A DNA stretch of 64,000 nucleotides from an uncultured Gammaproteobacteria bacterium (lineage in GTDB: Bacteria; Pseudomonadota; Gammaproteobacteria; Nitrosococcales; Methylophagaceae): the NCBI GenBank assembly GCA_905479075.1, contig CAJQLA010000006.1, positions 62,001-126,000 on the forward strand, given 5' to 3'. Below are positions 24,798 through 35,530 of this stretch, piece after piece (position 1 is the stretch's first letter; every line of letters begins with the position of its first letter). The notes under the pieces are model-generated. The model did not search any database. It was not told the DNA's origin and saw nothing but the letters and a program-made list of their open reading frames with translations. A program made the translations under genes and the position numbers.

Positions 24798-25768
24798 TCA
24801 ACGCTCTCTTGTTGTTCAGAGCGAGAGCCTAAAACCATAGACATCACCGCCATTCGAATGGCTATACCGTGGGTCACCTGTTCTAAAATGACAGATTGGT
24901 CTCCATCGGCGACATCTGAGCTGATTTCAACACCACGATTTATCGGGCCTGGGTGCATGACGATTGCATCGGGTTTTGCATAATTGAGTTTTTGCTGGTC
25001 AAGGCCAAAGCTATGGAAGTATTCATTTTCACTAGGCAATAAAGCACCTTGCATACGCTCAAACTGTAGGCGAAGCATAATAATAACGTCGACATCTTGC
25101 AGGCCTGTTTTCATGTCATGGTAGACGTGAACGCCTAAGGTTTGAGTGTTGGACGGCAGTAATGTTTTTGGCGCGATAACACGAATTTCACCTACACCCA
25201 GTGTTGATAGTGCGTGGATTTGTGATCTGGCTACCCTTGAATGCAAAATGTCGCCAACAATGGCGACACGGAGATCAGGGAAATGCTGCTTATGCCGTCG
25301 AATGGTAAACATATCCAGCATGGCTTGAGTTGGATGAGCATGACAACCATCACCCGCATTGATAACACTGACGTGAGGGGCAACGTGCTGGGCAATAAAC
25401 TCTGCAGCGCCACTTTGGGCATGCCTGACAACAAACATGTCAGTATGCATCGCTTGTAGGTTGTGCAAAGTATCAAGCAGGCTTTCACCTTTTGATGTGG
25501 CAGACGTCGTAATGTTGAGATTCATCACATCTGCTGAAAGACGTTTAGCAGCAAGTTCGAATGTCGTGCGAGTACGTGTGCTGTTTTCAAAAAACAGGTT
25601 CATAATGGTTTTGCCGCGCAGCAAAGGCACCTTTTTAACCTGTCGCCCAGAGATGCTTGAAAACTGTTCTGCCCGATCCATTATTTCAGTTAAAAGAGGT
25701 CGGTTTAGACCTTCTATGGTGAGAAAGTGGCGCAGTTGACCCTTTTCTGTCAGTTGATTATTAGTCAT
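24794..25768 (-). CDS. pyrB: Aspartate carbamoyltransferase catalytic chain
   Basis: 324 residues. The carbamoyl-phosphate loop [19 protein letters not shown] is present, with [12 protein letters not shown] and [12 protein letters not shown] further along, all diagnostic. It condenses carbamoyl phosphate and aspartate in pyrimidine synthesis. Overlaps on both sides (pyrR by eight bases, pyrX by four) show a tight operon ruvX-pyrR-pyrB-pyrX, as in Pseudomonas. Confidence 0.96.
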   Translation of the reverse strand: MTNNQLTEKGQLRHFLTIEGLNRPLLTEIMDRAEQFSSISGRQVKKVPLLRGKTIMNLFFENSTRTRTTFELAAKRLSADVMNLNITTSATSKGESLLDTLHNLQAMHTDMFVVRHAQSGAAEFIAQHVAPHVSVINAGDGCHAHPTQAMLDMFTIRRHKQHFPDLRVAIVGDILHSRVARSQIHALSTLGVGEIRVIAPKTLLPSNTQTLGVHVYHDMKTGLQDVDVIIMLRLQFERMQGALLPSENEYFHSFGLDQQKLNYAKPDAIVMHPGPINRGVEISSDVADGDQSVILEQVTHGIAIRMAVMSMVLGSRSEQQESVE

Positions 25769-26288
25769 CTGGAGTCTCTTTCGACTTTATTTCAAGTTGA
25801 AGGCCATCATTATTAGTTAATTTAATATGTTGTTCAGGGCTTAGCGTAATTGATTGGCCAACAATATCAGCTTGAATAGGAAGTTCTCGGCCATTGCGTT
25901 CAATTAATACCGCCAAGGTAACCCCTGCGGGACGGCCATAGTCAAAAATTTCATTTAGGGCTGCACGTATCGTTCTTCCGCTATGTAATACGTCATCGAC
26001 CAGAATGAGCTGGCGGCCGTCAACAGCAAAGGGTAGATCGGAAGGCGTTACCTGGGGGTGCATACCTATGCGGGTAAAATCATCTCGATAATAGGCAATG
26101 TTAAGCGTGCCTAGCGGTGCATCAAAGAAATCTGCGCCAAGTATTGCGGCTAGTTCCTTGGCAACCCAGACACCACCTGTATGGATACCAATTAATAACG
26201 GCTCAGAATCTTGTAATGTCTGGCGGATAGACTCGGCCATAGACTCTAGTAATTCTTGGATATCGACTTGTGTTGTTGGAATCGTCAT
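25761..26288 (-). CDS. pyrR: PyrR: pyrimidine regulatory protein / uracil phosphoribosyltransferase
   Basis: 175 residues if started at ATG 26288, which forms an ATGA overlap with the ruvX stop; a start at 26303 is possible. The PRPP-binding motif [18 protein letters not shown] and [15 protein letters not shown] match PyrR. In Gram-negative bacteria its regulatory role is less clear than in Bacillus; no obvious PyrR-binding attenuator was seen upstream. Confidence 0.9.
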   Translation of the reverse strand: MTIPTTQVDIQELLESMAESIRQTLQDSEPLLIGIHTGGVWVAKELAAILGADFFDAPLGTLNIAYYRDDFTRIGMHPQVTPSDLPFAVDGRQLILVDDVLHSGRTIRAALNEIFDYGRPAGVTLAVLIERNGRELPIQADIVGQSITLSPEQHIKLTNNDGLQLEIKSKETPDD

Positions 26289-26704
26289 TGTTGGTTCAGC
26301 CATGATTGCAGAATGAGTTGTGCGGAGATGCGATCAACATCACCACGGGTATTAGACTGCATTTTACTGTTAATGCCAAGTTGATCTAGTGCTTCAAATG
26401 TCGTTAAGCGTTCATCTTGCCAGTCGACAGGCAGTTTAAAACGCGCATTCAAGCGGTTGCCAAAGCGGCGTGCAGCGGCAGTCATTTCCTGCTCACTACC
26501 ATCCATATTAAGGGGTAAGCCGACTATAAGTAGTTGGGGCTTCCACTGCTGTAATAAGGCTGCAATTTCATCCCAGTTTGGAATACCGTCTTTAGCTTTG
26601 ATCACCGTCAGCGGGTTGGCGGTATAGGTTAACTCTTGCCCAACAGCGACACCGATATTCTTCATACCAAAGTCGAAACCGAGAATCGTTCGCGTCGAAC
26701 TCAT
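26285..26704 (-). CDS. ruvX: RuvX/YqgF family Holliday-junction resolvase-like nuclease
   Basis: 139 residues, typical length. RNase H-like motifs: LGFDFGMKNIGVAVGQ at the N-terminus, LLIVGLPLNMDGSE in the middle and WQDERLTT (catalytic Glu), with a C-terminal Asp in DRISAQLILQ. The family has roles in 16S rRNA end processing and resolvase-like activity. ATGA-type overlaps with yqgE and pyrR indicate co-translation. Confidence 0.93.
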   Translation of the reverse strand: MSSTRTILGFDFGMKNIGVAVGQELTYTANPLTVIKAKDGIPNWDEIAALLQQWKPQLLIVGLPLNMDGSEQEMTAAARRFGNRLNARFKLPVDWQDERLTTFEALDQLGINSKMQSNTRGDVDRISAQLILQSWLNQQ

Positions 26705-27261
26705 GCATGCCCCACATCATCGGACAGTAATTTTATATCGATACCAAGGAGTGACGCAGCTTTTTGCCAACGCTGTTGGCTCGGCGTGGTGAATAAAACT
26801 TCTGTATTTGCAGGGGCCGACAGCCAGCTGTTTTCAGCAATTTCTTGTTCTAATTGTCCTTCACCCCAACTGGCATAACCAAGCGCAACAAGCATGTTTT
26901 CTGGGCCTTGATTATGTCCGATATCTTGTAAAATATCCGCTGAAGACGTTAGGAAAATATCTTCAGAAACTTTAATACTATTTGTCCAGCGGCCTTGAGG
27001 ATGATTATGGAGCACCATACCTTGGTTTTTGCTAACAGGACCGCCAAAGAGTACGGGTGTTGTCTTTGCGGCAGGGGCTTCACATGTAATTTGAAGATGC
27101 TCTAATAGCTCATTTAACATAATTTTAGTGGGCATATTGATGATTATGCCCATTGAGCCTTGTTCGGAGTGTTTACACAGATAGACAACCGAATGATAGA
27201 AAAAAGGATCATTCAGTGATGGCATTGCGATTAAAAAATTATTTTTAAGTGAGGCCACCAT
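26701..27261 (-). CDS. yqgE: YqgE/AlgH family protein (UPF0301)
   Basis: 186 residues beginning VASLKNNFLIAMPSLNDPFF, then CKHSEQGSMGIIINMP and VLFGGPVSKNQGMVLH, all conserved in the family. Molecular function unknown. The AlgH name from Pseudomonas refers to an effect on alginate production, but here the gene sits in the usual yqgE-ruvX-pyr order and its proximity to the alginate-like locus is probably incidental. Confidence 0.93.
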   Translation of the reverse strand: MVASLKNNFLIAMPSLNDPFFYHSVVYLCKHSEQGSMGIIINMPTKIMLNELLEHLQITCEAPAAKTTPVLFGGPVSKNQGMVLHNHPQGRWTNSIKVSEDIFLTSSADILQDIGHNQGPENMLVALGYASWGEGQLEQEIAENSWLSAPANTEVLFTTPSQQRWQKAASLLGIDIKLLSDDVGHA

Positions 27262-27272
27262 TTTAATTCTTC

Positions 27273-28646
27273 CTAGAAGAAATTAAAGCCTACGGAGAAC
27301 AAGCGTTCCACCTCTCTAATATAGCGCTTATTGATTAAAAAGAGTATTACGTGGTCTTCTGCTTCTATGACGGTGTCATGATGCGTGATAATCACTTCAT
27401 CACCCCTGACAATGGCACCGATAGTTGTACCTGGCGGTAATTTTATTTCAGCAATGCTGCGACCGACGACTAAGGATGAGTCCTTATCGCCATGAGCGAT
27501 AGCCTCTAAAGCTTCAGCAGCACCACGTCTTAGGGAGTGAACAGCGACGATATCGCCACGGCGAATATGGGCAAGTAAACTACCAATCGTGGCCTGTTGA
27601 GGGGATAAAGCAATGTCAATACTGCTGCTTTCAACTAGGTCAACATAGGCTGCGCGGTTGATGAGTGAAAGTACTTTGCGAGCGCCAAGACGTTTAGCAA
27701 GCATAGAAGAAAGAATATTGGCTTCGTCATCATTTGTAAGCGCACAGAATAAGTCGACTTTATCGATATCTTCTTCGATTAAGAGGTCTTTATTGGCGAC
27801 ATCACCTAGCAAAACAATAGTATTAGTGAGTTCTTCAGAGAGTGTTTCTGCGCGCTCCGGGTTTGCTTCAATAATTTTGACTTGAAAATCATCTTCAACA
27901 GCTTTAGCCAATCTTGCACCGATATTACCGCCACCAGCTAGAAGGATGCGTTTATAGGGTTTTTCTAGTCGCCGTAATTCCGCCATGACGGACAGAATGT
28001 CTTCTCTTGCTGCGATAAAAAAGACTTCATCATCTGCTTCTATCACGGTTTCAGCTTGAGGAATGATAGGGCTGCCATTTCTAAAAATAGCCGCTACCCG
28101 GGTGTCAGTTTTTGGGATATGGTCACGTAAATTTTTAAGTGGATTGCCGACCAACGGCCCACCATGAAAGGCTTTCACGGCAACAATTTGTACTTTTTCA
28201 TCTGCAAAATCGAGCACTTGTAGCGCATCGGGATGGTTGATGAGTCTTTCGATGTAATTCGTGACGATTTGTTCTGGACTGATCAACATGTCAATCGCAA
28301 TAGCTTCGGGGTCAAACAGCTCTGGGGTTTCAATATAAGCTGCGTTACGAATGCGTGCTATTTTCGTGGGTGTGCGATACAGGTTATGGCAAATTTGGCA
28401 GGCGATCATATTGGTTTCATCGCTATTGGTAACAGCGAGTATTAAGTCAGCATCCTCGGCACCTGCACGAGCAAGGACATCGGGGTGAGAGGCTTTGCCT
28501 TGCACAGTACGAATATCATAATGATCTTGTAATTTTTCTAACAGTACATTGCTGGTATCAACAACAGTAATATCGTCATCTTCACGAGCAAGGATAGCGG
28601 CTACGGATGAACCTACTTGCCCGGCACCAAGAATAAGAATTTTCAT
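27273..28646 (-). CDS. trkA: Trk system potassium uptake regulator TrkA
   Basis: 457 residues with two RCK units. The first opens [20 protein letters not shown], with VVDTSN following. The second opens [19 protein letters not shown], with IIEANPER. Each is followed by a TrkA-C domain. This is the peripheral NAD(H)-binding gating subunit for TrkH/TrkG channels, which are not in the window. It is 11 bases upstream of yqgE and five downstream of the ntrX-like gene, so one long leftward transcript is likely. Confidence 0.95.
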   Translation of the reverse strand: MKILILGAGQVGSSVAAILAREDDDITVVDTSNVLLEKLQDHYDIRTVQGKASHPDVLARAGAEDADLILAVTNSDETNMIACQICHNLYRTPTKIARIRNAAYIETPELFDPEAIAIDMLISPEQIVTNYIERLINHPDALQVLDFADEKVQIVAVKAFHGGPLVGNPLKNLRDHIPKTDTRVAAIFRNGSPIIPQAETVIEADDEVFFIAAREDILSVMAELRRLEKPYKRILLAGGGNIGARLAKAVEDDFQVKIIEANPERAETLSEELTNTIVLLGDVANKDLLIEEDIDKVDLFCALTNDDEANILSSMLAKRLGARKVLSLINRAAYVDLVESSSIDIALSPQQATIGSLLAHIRRGDIVAVHSLRRGAAEALEAIAHGDKDSSLVVGRSIAEIKLPPGTTIGAIVRGDEVIITHHDTVIEAEDHVILFLINKRYIREVERLFSVGFNFF

Positions 28647-28651
28647 GGATG

Positions 28652-29926
28652 TTATACCTGCTTACTGTCAATATTAAGTGAACGAAGTTTGCGGTAAAGG
28701 TGCGTGCGTTCCATACCTGCAAGTTTTGCAGCTTTGCCTACATTGCCTTCGGTTTGTTGTAGTTTGTATAAAAGATAAATGCGCTCAAATTGCTCACGTG
28801 CTTCCCTTATCGGCAGCTCGTAATTAATACTGCCAGAAGTATCATGCTCCTGTTTTAAAGGCTGTAATGCCTTATCGACATCTTCTTCGTCAATATCTTC
28901 ATTTTCACTGAAAACTAATAAGCGTTGCACGATATTTTTTAATTCAACAACATTACCGGGCCAAGGGTAATTGCGAAGCCTATTTTGGGCTGCCACAGTG
29001 AAGTGTCTATAGGGTAATTGTGATTCGGCAATGTGTTGATCGACGAAATGATTAACCAGTTCAGGGATATCATCCACATGATCACGTAATGGGGGGATGA
29101 CAAGAGAAATACTGTTGATTTGATAGAGGAGTGATTCATTAAAATTATCGTTATCAACCGCTTCTTCAACTGGTTTTTGATTGGAAAAAATAAGTTGGCA
29201 ATTACCGAGTTTTTGATTCTCAAGTAGGTGTAGCAACAGCGCCTGAGCTTGTTCATTGAGCTGAGAGACATTATTGATATAGAGGCAATTGTTTTCAGTT
29301 AGCGCAGTAAATTTAAGTGAGTCGGTTGGAAAACTTTCAGCTGTCAGCTCTAGAAAACGACCTTCTGAGAAGCTGCCAAGGGAATGAAGATAGTGGGCAT
29401 AACAATGTTTACCAACGCCACCCTCGCCCAGAAGTAAGATCGGCATATTATGCTTTGACACACGTTGCGCTTGTTTTCGTAACATAGTCGCTTGAGGGCT
29501 TTTCCCAACGGGTTCAACGGACTGAAACTGCTTGGTAATAGTCTGTTTTTTCTTGTTTTCTAAGGCAAGTTCAACGCTGCGGAGAAGTTTGGCTGTAGAC
29601 AGTGGCTTTTCAATAAAATCACAGGCGCCGAGACGTGTCGCTTCGACAGCCGTTTCAATGGTGCCGTGACCAGACATCATGACAACCGTTAAAGAGGAAT
29701 CGTTTTGTTTAAACTCGCGAAGCAGACTGACGCCATCAATATCTGGCATCCAAATATCCAACAAGATAAGTTGAGGAGTATGTTCGTTTAAAAAGTCTCG
29801 CGCTGATTGGCCGTCAGATGCTGTTGCTACTCGATATCCTTCGTCTTCTAAAATATCTTTGATGAGCTCTCTTATGTCGGGTTCATCGTCGACAACTAGA
29901 ATATAGGACTTTTCATTCTGGCTCAC
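28652..29926 (-). CDS. ntrX: NtrX-like response regulator with degenerate AAA+ domain
   Basis: 424 residues from GTG 29926, chosen for the GTGA overlap with the ntrY stop and GAGGG eight bases upstream. The receiver is intact (VVDDEPDI, Asp in [11 protein letters not shown], Lys in EKPL), as is the C-terminal Fis helix-turn-helix ([20 protein letters not shown]). The central domain is decayed: Walker A reads [14 protein letters not shown] is absent, and the Walker B position reads [10 protein letters not shown] without the acidic pair. It therefore cannot be a normal sigma54 activator and probably acts as a DNA-binding regulator with sigma70. Confidence 0.85.
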   Translation of the reverse strand: MSQNEKSYILVVDDEPDIRELIKDILEDEGYRVATASDGQSARDFLNEHTPQLILLDIWMPDIDGVSLLREFKQNDSSLTVVMMSGHGTIETAVEATRLGACDFIEKPLSTAKLLRSVELALENKKKQTITKQFQSVEPVGKSPQATMLRKQAQRVSKHNMPILLLGEGGVGKHCYAHYLHSLGSFSEGRFLELTAESFPTDSLKFTALTENNCLYINNVSQLNEQAQALLLHLLENQKLGNCQLIFSNQKPVEEAVDNDNFNESLLYQINSISLVIPPLRDHVDDIPELVNHFVDQHIAESQLPYRHFTVAAQNRLRNYPWPGNVVELKNIVQRLLVFSENEDIDEEDVDKALQPLKQEHDTSGSINYELPIREAREQFERIYLLYKLQQTEGNVGKAAKLAGMERTHLYRKLRSLNIDSKQV

Positions 29927-32085
29927 AATGAAGCCCTCGTTATAGGTAAGCTGATTTGTATGCTGGCACCGCCTGGCTGCTTGTTTTCCACCCAAATTGT
30001 ACCTTGGTGTTCATCAATGATTTTTTTCACGATGGCTAGCCCAAGCCCTGTTCCACGTACTTTATTAGTGGCATAAGGTTCAAACAGGATGTTGACCATT
30101 TCATCTGGAATCCCTGGGCCGTAGTCACGAACAGTTAGCTCTAACATATCCTCCGCCGAATCTTTCTGTTGTATTAATTGATAATCTACATCAATTTTAA
30201 CAGGCATGTTGGCATCTTCACATGCCTCAATAGCATTCTTAATTAAGTTGTGGAGTACTTGACGAAAGCGGGTGACGTCCAATTCAACTTTGATATTGTC
30301 AAGCGTGCTTAAAAGCCTGATTTTATGCTCTCTATTGCTTCTGTACAAGGTAATAATCTCATTGATGAGAGTCCCAATGGGGTAGGGTCTAACCTGTAAT
30401 TCGCTATTTTTAGCATAATCAGAAAAATCGTTAACCATATCTTTCATAGCTTCAACTTGCTGAATAATCGTATTGGTTAATTTGTTTAATAAGCCTGTTT
30501 GATCCTCGGGCAATAGAGGATGATATTTGACCTGTAGGCGTTCAGCCGATAACTGAATAGGTGTAAGTGGGTTTTTAATTTCGTGGGCAAGTCTACGGGC
30601 AACTTCAGCCCACGCTGCATCCCTTTGCGCCCGCATTAAAGCCGTAATATCATCGAAAACAATAACCCAGCCAGCATTATCAGGTAAGGGCGTCCCTCTG
30701 CATATTAAGGTCAAAGAGCGCTTTTCTAGCAATAATTCAATTTGTTGCTGCCACCCTGACTGTTTATTAGTGATTTCATGAGAGATGAGTTGCTCGAATT
30801 CAATGAGATGATGATGGTCTTTGCCTAGCTCAACGAGTGGCTTCTCTATATAGCTTTGTAGGTTTATCCCTAAAATTCGTCCACTGGTTTCATTTGAAGT
30901 TTTCAATTGGTGTTGATCATTTAGAGTAATAACACCGCTCGATAAACTACTCAGCACGGTACTGAGATAATTGGTTTGTTGTTCCAGTAATTGGTGACTT
31001 TGCTGGGTAGCATCACGCGCTTTTGTAAGCCGTTGTGTCATTTTATTAAAAGATTGGACGAGGAAGCCAATTTCATCATGCCCCGTGGTCGTTAAATGGG
31101 TGTTGTAGTTGCCTGATGCAACTGATTGAGTACCATCCGCAAGCTCTTGCAATGGATGAACGATACGTTTGGAAATCCAAATGGCAAACCAGATCGACGC
31201 TAAAACCGTCAGAAGTACAATCAGGCTAAGTGTCAGGGTGAAAATAGTGATGAGTGGTTTGCGTAAATAGTTGAGCTCTTTGTAATCTGTGTAAGCCTCT
31301 TGTACTGTTTTTGCCAACACACTGAGTTGTTCATCAATAGGGAATAAAACTTGTAGAACTTGCGGATCTTCACCAATTATTTTTGACGGGATTTGAACAG
31401 CGGCACGTAATTGCAGCCTGTCACCATCAGCGGGGTCGAGACTAATATAGTCCTGCTGCTTTCTTAATTGCCTAAATATAGCCTCATTGGGTTTGTCGGG
31501 CACAATGACCTTGGTATTTTGAATAGTAGCAGCGACTAATTGCCCGTCTAATGTCCAAACGCTCATCTCTTCAGCGCTACTGAGATCAGATAGTTCTCGC
31601 AAACTGTAATTAAGATTAATCTCAGAGAGATTACTTAAAGTACCTGCCATCATTCTTGATTGTCTCAGCAACGTTCTCCGGCGGATATCGAAGGTCGTTT
31701 TACTAAGTTCAAGTGAATCATTTAAAGCTTGTTCAATTTCGACATCGAACCAGCTATTAATCCCGCGATGTAGGAAGTGAATTGAAAAACTATAGACAAT
31801 GGATGTCGAGATTAAAATGAGCAAGACGAATAAGGTAACAAGCCTCATTGTTAGTCGTGAGCCAGCTTGATTGTGTTTAAAGTTTTTATAAAGTCTATGC
31901 AAGCTCCTCACAAGGAGGATAGTTAATAGAATGAGGGTGGAAATGCCAAGGCCAAATATGATTAAGAACAAATCGTTTAAGCGCGAACTATCATTGGTAG
32001 CAGCACTTAATAGGTAAGCAAGTACTAGCAGGAGGAATGCTATAGAGTAATATGGCGTCGCGCCTGATTTCAGTTTTTGTAACAA
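29923..32085 (-). CDS. ntrY: NtrY-like membrane sensor histidine kinase
   Basis: 720 residues. Two or three N-terminal helices (from SIAFLLLVLAYLLSA), a periplasmic sensory region of about 170 residues and another helix (about 285-310) are visible. They are followed by HAMP, a PAS domain (VLSSLSSGVITLND), H-box RRLAHEIKNPLTPIQLSAER, N-box LHNLIKNAIEAC and G-boxes VRDYGPGIP and GTGLGLAIVKKI. NtrY kinases sense redox or nitrogen-related envelope signals. It forms a four-base overlap with its regulator and follows the DUF4390 gene by one base. Confidence 0.9.
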   Translation of the reverse strand: MLQKLKSGATPYYSIAFLLLVLAYLLSAATNDSSRLNDLFLIIFGLGISTLILLTILLVRSLHRLYKNFKHNQAGSRLTMRLVTLFVLLILISTSIVYSFSIHFLHRGINSWFDVEIEQALNDSLELSKTTFDIRRRTLLRQSRMMAGTLSNLSEINLNYSLRELSDLSSAEEMSVWTLDGQLVAATIQNTKVIVPDKPNEAIFRQLRKQQDYISLDPADGDRLQLRAAVQIPSKIIGEDPQVLQVLFPIDEQLSVLAKTVQEAYTDYKELNYLRKPLITIFTLTLSLIVLLTVLASIWFAIWISKRIVHPLQELADGTQSVASGNYNTHLTTTGHDEIGFLVQSFNKMTQRLTKARDATQQSHQLLEQQTNYLSTVLSSLSSGVITLNDQHQLKTSNETSGRILGINLQSYIEKPLVELGKDHHHLIEFEQLISHEITNKQSGWQQQIELLLEKRSLTLICRGTPLPDNAGWVIVFDDITALMRAQRDAAWAEVARRLAHEIKNPLTPIQLSAERLQVKYHPLLPEDQTGLLNKLTNTIIQQVEAMKDMVNDFSDYAKNSELQVRPYPIGTLINEIITLYRSNREHKIRLLSTLDNIKVELDVTRFRQVLHNLIKNAIEACEDANMPVKIDVDYQLIQQKDSAEDMLELTVRDYGPGIPDEMVNILFEPYATNKVRGTGLGLAIVKKIIDEHQGTIWVENKQPGGASIQISLPITRASL

Positions 32086-32086
32086 T

Positions 32087-32662
32087 TTACTGCCACTCTG
32101 CCATCGACCAAGGACTGCTTAATTGCCATTTACTGGAAATAAGTGCGCCAGGTCGCATTGGGGTCGGTAGTGCATGGAGATCTAAGCGACTACGTATTTG
32201 CAATCTGGTGACAATGGTATCGCTTAGTCTTTCAGGAGGCAGGTTTAATGATTCAATATGACCAAGTGCATCGAGTGCAGCAGTTAATGTGGGAAAACTA
32301 CGCTGATATGAGGTATCGAGTGCTTTCAAGATGTATTGTTCAGATAAGGCGTGATAACGTAATTGATAACTTAAGGTCGTTTCCCAGCGTGTTTTTTGCC
32401 ATTGCCAGTATTGCCCTAATAAGGGGATTGAGCGAATAAGGCGAATTTCTTGAAGGAAAGTAATGGGTACGCCATTAGATAGCGCTTCTTTCACTCTAGG
32501 GGTGAGAGGGTAGGCGATTTTGGCATTTAGAACATAGCCATTACCAATTTTTTTTACGGTCGCTGACTCCACTTTGAAAGATTCTGATGCCTGGCTCGCA
32601 AAGCTCAGCGAAAGCAGTAGAAGAAAAATAAAGAAAGGTCTAAATTTTTCGTATACAGACAT
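32087..32662 (-). CDS. DUF4390 secreted protein
   Basis: 191 residues from ATG 32662; the frame can be extended to a GTG at 32689 inside rsmB. The signal peptide (FFIFLLLLSLSFASQA) is followed by a beta-rich domain with IAYPLTPRVKEALSNGVPITF, typical of DUF4390 proteins that sit between rsmB and ntrY-type kinases. Function unknown; by position it may modulate the kinase's periplasmic sensor. The start overlaps the end of rsmB by 23 bases. Confidence 0.8.
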   Translation of the reverse strand: MSVYEKFRPFFIFLLLLSLSFASQASESFKVESATVKKIGNGYVLNAKIAYPLTPRVKEALSNGVPITFLQEIRLIRSIPLLGQYWQWQKTRWETTLSYQLRYHALSEQYILKALDTSYQRSFPTLTAALDALGHIESLNLPPERLSDTIVTRLQIRSRLDLHALPTPMRPGALISSKWQLSSPWSMAEWQ

Positions 32663-33941
32663 AGTAAAAGCCATCCATATTGCCTTCACCAGGCAAGCGC
32701 TGATAGCCTACAGGCCTTGGGCTTGCTGGTGGGGGTGAGCGCTTTATTTCTTCAGCTTCGGGGTGTTTCTGTAAGAAATTCATGACCTGTAGTTCATTTT
32801 CTTGTTTAAACACTGAGCAAGTAGTATAGACAATTAAGCCGCCAGTGTTGAGCAAAGGCCATAAATTTTCAAGTAATTGTTGTTGTTTATTGACCAAGCT
32901 TTGTAGATCTTCTGGACGGCGTAAGACTTTAATGTCTGGGTGTCGCCGGATAACGCCCGTTCCTGAGCAGGGTGCATCTATCAAGATACGATCAAATAAT
33001 TTTTTATCCCACCAAGCATCTATATCACCCGCGTCGGCAGCGATTAACTCAGCAGAAAGGTCTAATCGTTGTGTGTTTTCTTTTATTCGGAGTAAGCGCT
33101 CGGCATCAATATCAATTGCAACAACATCATTTGTGGGTTCAACCTCAAGAATATGGCAAGTTTTACCACCGGGTGCTGCACAAGCATCTAAGATGCGTTG
33201 ATTTTGTTTGATACCAAGGAGTTCGACTGTGTGTTGGGCCGCACCATCTTGAACCGATGCCGCACCTGTAAAAAAGCCGGGAAGCGCATTTACATCACAG
33301 GGCTTGTCTAGTTCGATGCCATCAACACAGCCATTAATAGCTTTCGCTTTAAAACCTTGCTCTTGTAGCCATTTTAAGTATTCATCACGACTATATTGTT
33401 GTCTATTTACCCGAAGCATCATAGGTGCTTGTTGGTTGTTTGCCTCAACTATTGATTGCCAATCCTCAGGCCAATCTTTTTGCAACTGATTGAGGATCCA
33501 TTTAGGGTGAGCATAGTGAGCTTTATCAGTCTTTGCTATGGCCGCTTCAAACTGTTGCTTATTGCGTTGATAGTTGCGAAGGCTAGCATTGATAAGGCCT
33601 TTAGCCCAGGGCTTGCCCAGAGTTTTACAACTATTAACCGTTTCGGAGAGCGCTGCATGTTCAGGTAAGCGCATGGAGCGAAGTTGGTATAATCCACATA
33701 ATAAAAGGGCGGCTATATCTGCATCTTTATTTTTCAATGGTTTTGCGATCAATTGATCAGCGATGGCTTGTAATGGAAGTTGCCAACGAATAACGCCATA
33801 GCAAAGCTGTTGGCAGAGTGCGCGTTCATTTTCGGGTAAAAGGCTTATGTTTTTGCGTAAAACAGCATTTAGTGATTGTTGCTGCTTGAGAACAAGGGTA
33901 ATGATTCGAGCAGCGGTAGCGCGTGCTGAATGTTTAGCCAA
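32640..33941 (-). CDS. rsmB: 16S rRNA m5C967 methyltransferase
   Basis: 433 residues: an N-terminal NusB-like RNA-binding domain (about 1-145), then a SAM-dependent methyltransferase with DACAAPGGKTCHILE, DAPCSGTGVIRRHPD (motif IV Cys) and YTTCSVFKQEN (catalytic Cys motif VI). The C-terminus MDGFYYVCIRKI matches RsmB. It overlaps fmt by eight bases; the order def-fmt-rsmB is conserved. Confidence 0.96.
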   Translation of the reverse strand: MAKHSARATAARIITLVLKQQQSLNAVLRKNISLLPENERALCQQLCYGVIRWQLPLQAIADQLIAKPLKNKDADIAALLLCGLYQLRSMRLPEHAALSETVNSCKTLGKPWAKGLINASLRNYQRNKQQFEAAIAKTDKAHYAHPKWILNQLQKDWPEDWQSIVEANNQQAPMMLRVNRQQYSRDEYLKWLQEQGFKAKAINGCVDGIELDKPCDVNALPGFFTGAASVQDGAAQHTVELLGIKQNQRILDACAAPGGKTCHILEVEPTNDVVAIDIDAERLLRIKENTQRLDLSAELIAADAGDIDAWWDKKLFDRILIDAPCSGTGVIRRHPDIKVLRRPEDLQSLVNKQQQLLENLWPLLNTGGLIVYTTCSVFKQENELQVMNFLQKHPEAEEIKRSPPPASPRPVGYQRLPGEGNMDGFYYVCIRKI

Positions 33942-34863
33942 GATAATTGCCTACAGTAAGTTTATTAGCGTTAAGGAAGTCCTTAACAGGCATGGCTTTT
34001 TTACCCGGTGTTTGAATTTCAGTAATAGCAATGGTGCCTTTTCCCGTAGCGACTAATATTTGGTCAGAATGAGTAGCAATGATTTCACCAGGTGTTGCTT
34101 CAATCTGTTGTTCAATAGCCTCTGCGAACCAAATACGTAAAACTTTATCTTGCCAAAGTGTTTGAGCAATTGGCCAAGGATTAAAAGCACGGATTTGTTG
34201 GGATATTGCAGTAGCAGATTGTTGCCAATCAATTATAGCTTCAGATTTAACTATTTTGTCCGCATAGCAAGTCATTGCATTATCTTGTGACTCTGCCTTG
34301 GTTTGTAATTCAGCTAGTTCAGGCAGGGTAGACAGTAATGTTTCTGCGCCTAATTGAGCAAGCGTATTGTGTAGACTTTGACTGGTATCTTTTTCTGAAA
34401 TTGGACAAGTAGCACGCGCAAGTACGGGCCCGGTATCAAGCCCCGCTTCCATCTGCATGATGCAGATACCTGTTTCACTGTCCCCTGCCAGTATGGCTCG
34501 TTGAATGGGCGCCGCTCCCCGCCAACGGGGTAATAGGGAAGCATGGATATTAATACAGCCCATTTTTGGTGTATCTAAAACTGACTGTGGTAGTAATATC
34601 CCATAAGCGACAACAATCATGACATCGGCTTGATAAGCTGCAAGCGTGTCTCGATCTTTTTTTTCTTTGAAATTCGTCGGCTGTACGACTGGGATATTGT
34701 GTTCTAAAGCAACTTGTTTGACAGCACTGGGCGTTAATTTCCTGCCGCGACCAGCAGGTCTGTCAGGCTGGGTGTAGACGGCACACACTTCGTATTCAGT
34801 TGTTAGCAAGGCTTTTAAGGACTGTGCTGCAAATTCTGGCGTGCCAGCAAAGATTATTCGCAT
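33934..34863 (-). CDS. fmt: Methionyl-tRNA formyltransferase
   Basis: 309 residues with FAGTPEFAAQSL at the N-terminus, the formyltransferase active site HASLLPRWRGAAPIQRAI and DTGPVLA. The C-terminal OB-like domain begins near residue 205. It formylates initiator Met-tRNA. It starts eight bases after def. Confidence 0.97.
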   Translation of the reverse strand: MRIIFAGTPEFAAQSLKALLTTEYEVCAVYTQPDRPAGRGRKLTPSAVKQVALEHNIPVVQPTNFKEKKDRDTLAAYQADVMIVVAYGILLPQSVLDTPKMGCINIHASLLPRWRGAAPIQRAILAGDSETGICIMQMEAGLDTGPVLARATCPISEKDTSQSLHNTLAQLGAETLLSTLPELAELQTKAESQDNAMTCYADKIVKSEAIIDWQQSATAISQQIRAFNPWPIAQTLWQDKVLRIWFAEAIEQQIEATPGEIIATHSDQILVATGKGTIAITEIQTPGKKAMPVKDFLNANKLTVGNYLG

Positions 34864-34870
34864 ATTGAGC

Positions 34871-35374
34871 CTAATTTTTTTGTTTTAATTGTTTTTCAAG
34901 CCTTTTTTTTATACGCTGGCGTTTTAGGTTGCTCAGATAGTCTACAAATAGTTTGCCATCGAGGTGATCGATTTCATGTTGGATGCAGGTGGCAAGTAAT
35001 TCTTCAGCCTCTAGATCAAATTGCTTACCTTCACGATCCAAGGCTCTGACGCAGACGGTATCTGCCCTTGTGACCATTTCATATGACTCGGGTACAGATA
35101 GACAGCCCTCTTCATGTTCACGCTCGCCATGTTGTTCAACAATCTCTGGATTAATAAATATAAGTGGTGAGGATTTGTCTTCGGAGACATCAATGACGAC
35201 GAGACGCTTTTGGACATTTATTTGAGTGGCCGCTAAACCAATACCTGGTGCTTCATACATGGTTTCAAGCATATCATCAGCAAGCTGGCGAATATTGTCA
35301 TCTACTTCCTTAATCTCAAGGGCTTTTTTTCGCAGGCGCGGATCGGGGAAATGTAATATAGGTCTTAGTGCCAT
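34871..35374 (-). CDS. def: Peptide deformylase
   Basis: 167 residues with the three diagnostic motifs [18 protein letters not shown] and [12 protein letters not shown], which supply Cys and two His to the metal. It removes the formyl group from nascent proteins, pairing functionally with fmt downstream. First gene of def-fmt-rsmB-DUF4390-ntrYX. Confidence 0.97.
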   Translation of the reverse strand: MALRPILHFPDPRLRKKALEIKEVDDNIRQLADDMLETMYEAPGIGLAATQINVQKRLVVIDVSEDKSSPLIFINPEIVEQHGEREHEEGCLSVPESYEMVTRADTVCVRALDREGKQFDLEAEELLATCIQHEIDHLDGKLFVDYLSNLKRQRIKKRLEKQLKQKN

Positions 35375-35479
35375 AATAATTTAATCTTGCAATGATGTAG
35401 ATTGAATATTAGTTTCTAAAATAACCAGGAGCTCACTTTTTTTGACGGCTGCAGAGCATTATAGCTAGTATTTTAGAGT

Positions 35480-35507
35480 AAAAAGGCGACCATGAGGCCG
35501 CCTTTTT
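35480..35507 (-). terminator. Rho-independent terminator of the cytochrome c gene (bidirectional)
   Basis: AAAAAGGCG (35480-35488) pairs with CGCCTTTTT (35499-35507) around a ten-base loop, about 25 bases after the cytochrome stop on the minus strand. The A-run/T-run symmetry would also work for plus-strand transcription. Confidence 0.8.
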
Positions 35508-35530
35508 ATCTACGAACTTGGAGTCTTAGA

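Noticed and set aside
26701-27261. yqgE/algH as a regulator of the neighbouring alginate-like locus
   Set aside because: It sits in the usual yqgE-ruvX-pyr order found in bacteria without alginate; nothing in the sequence links it to the alg genes.
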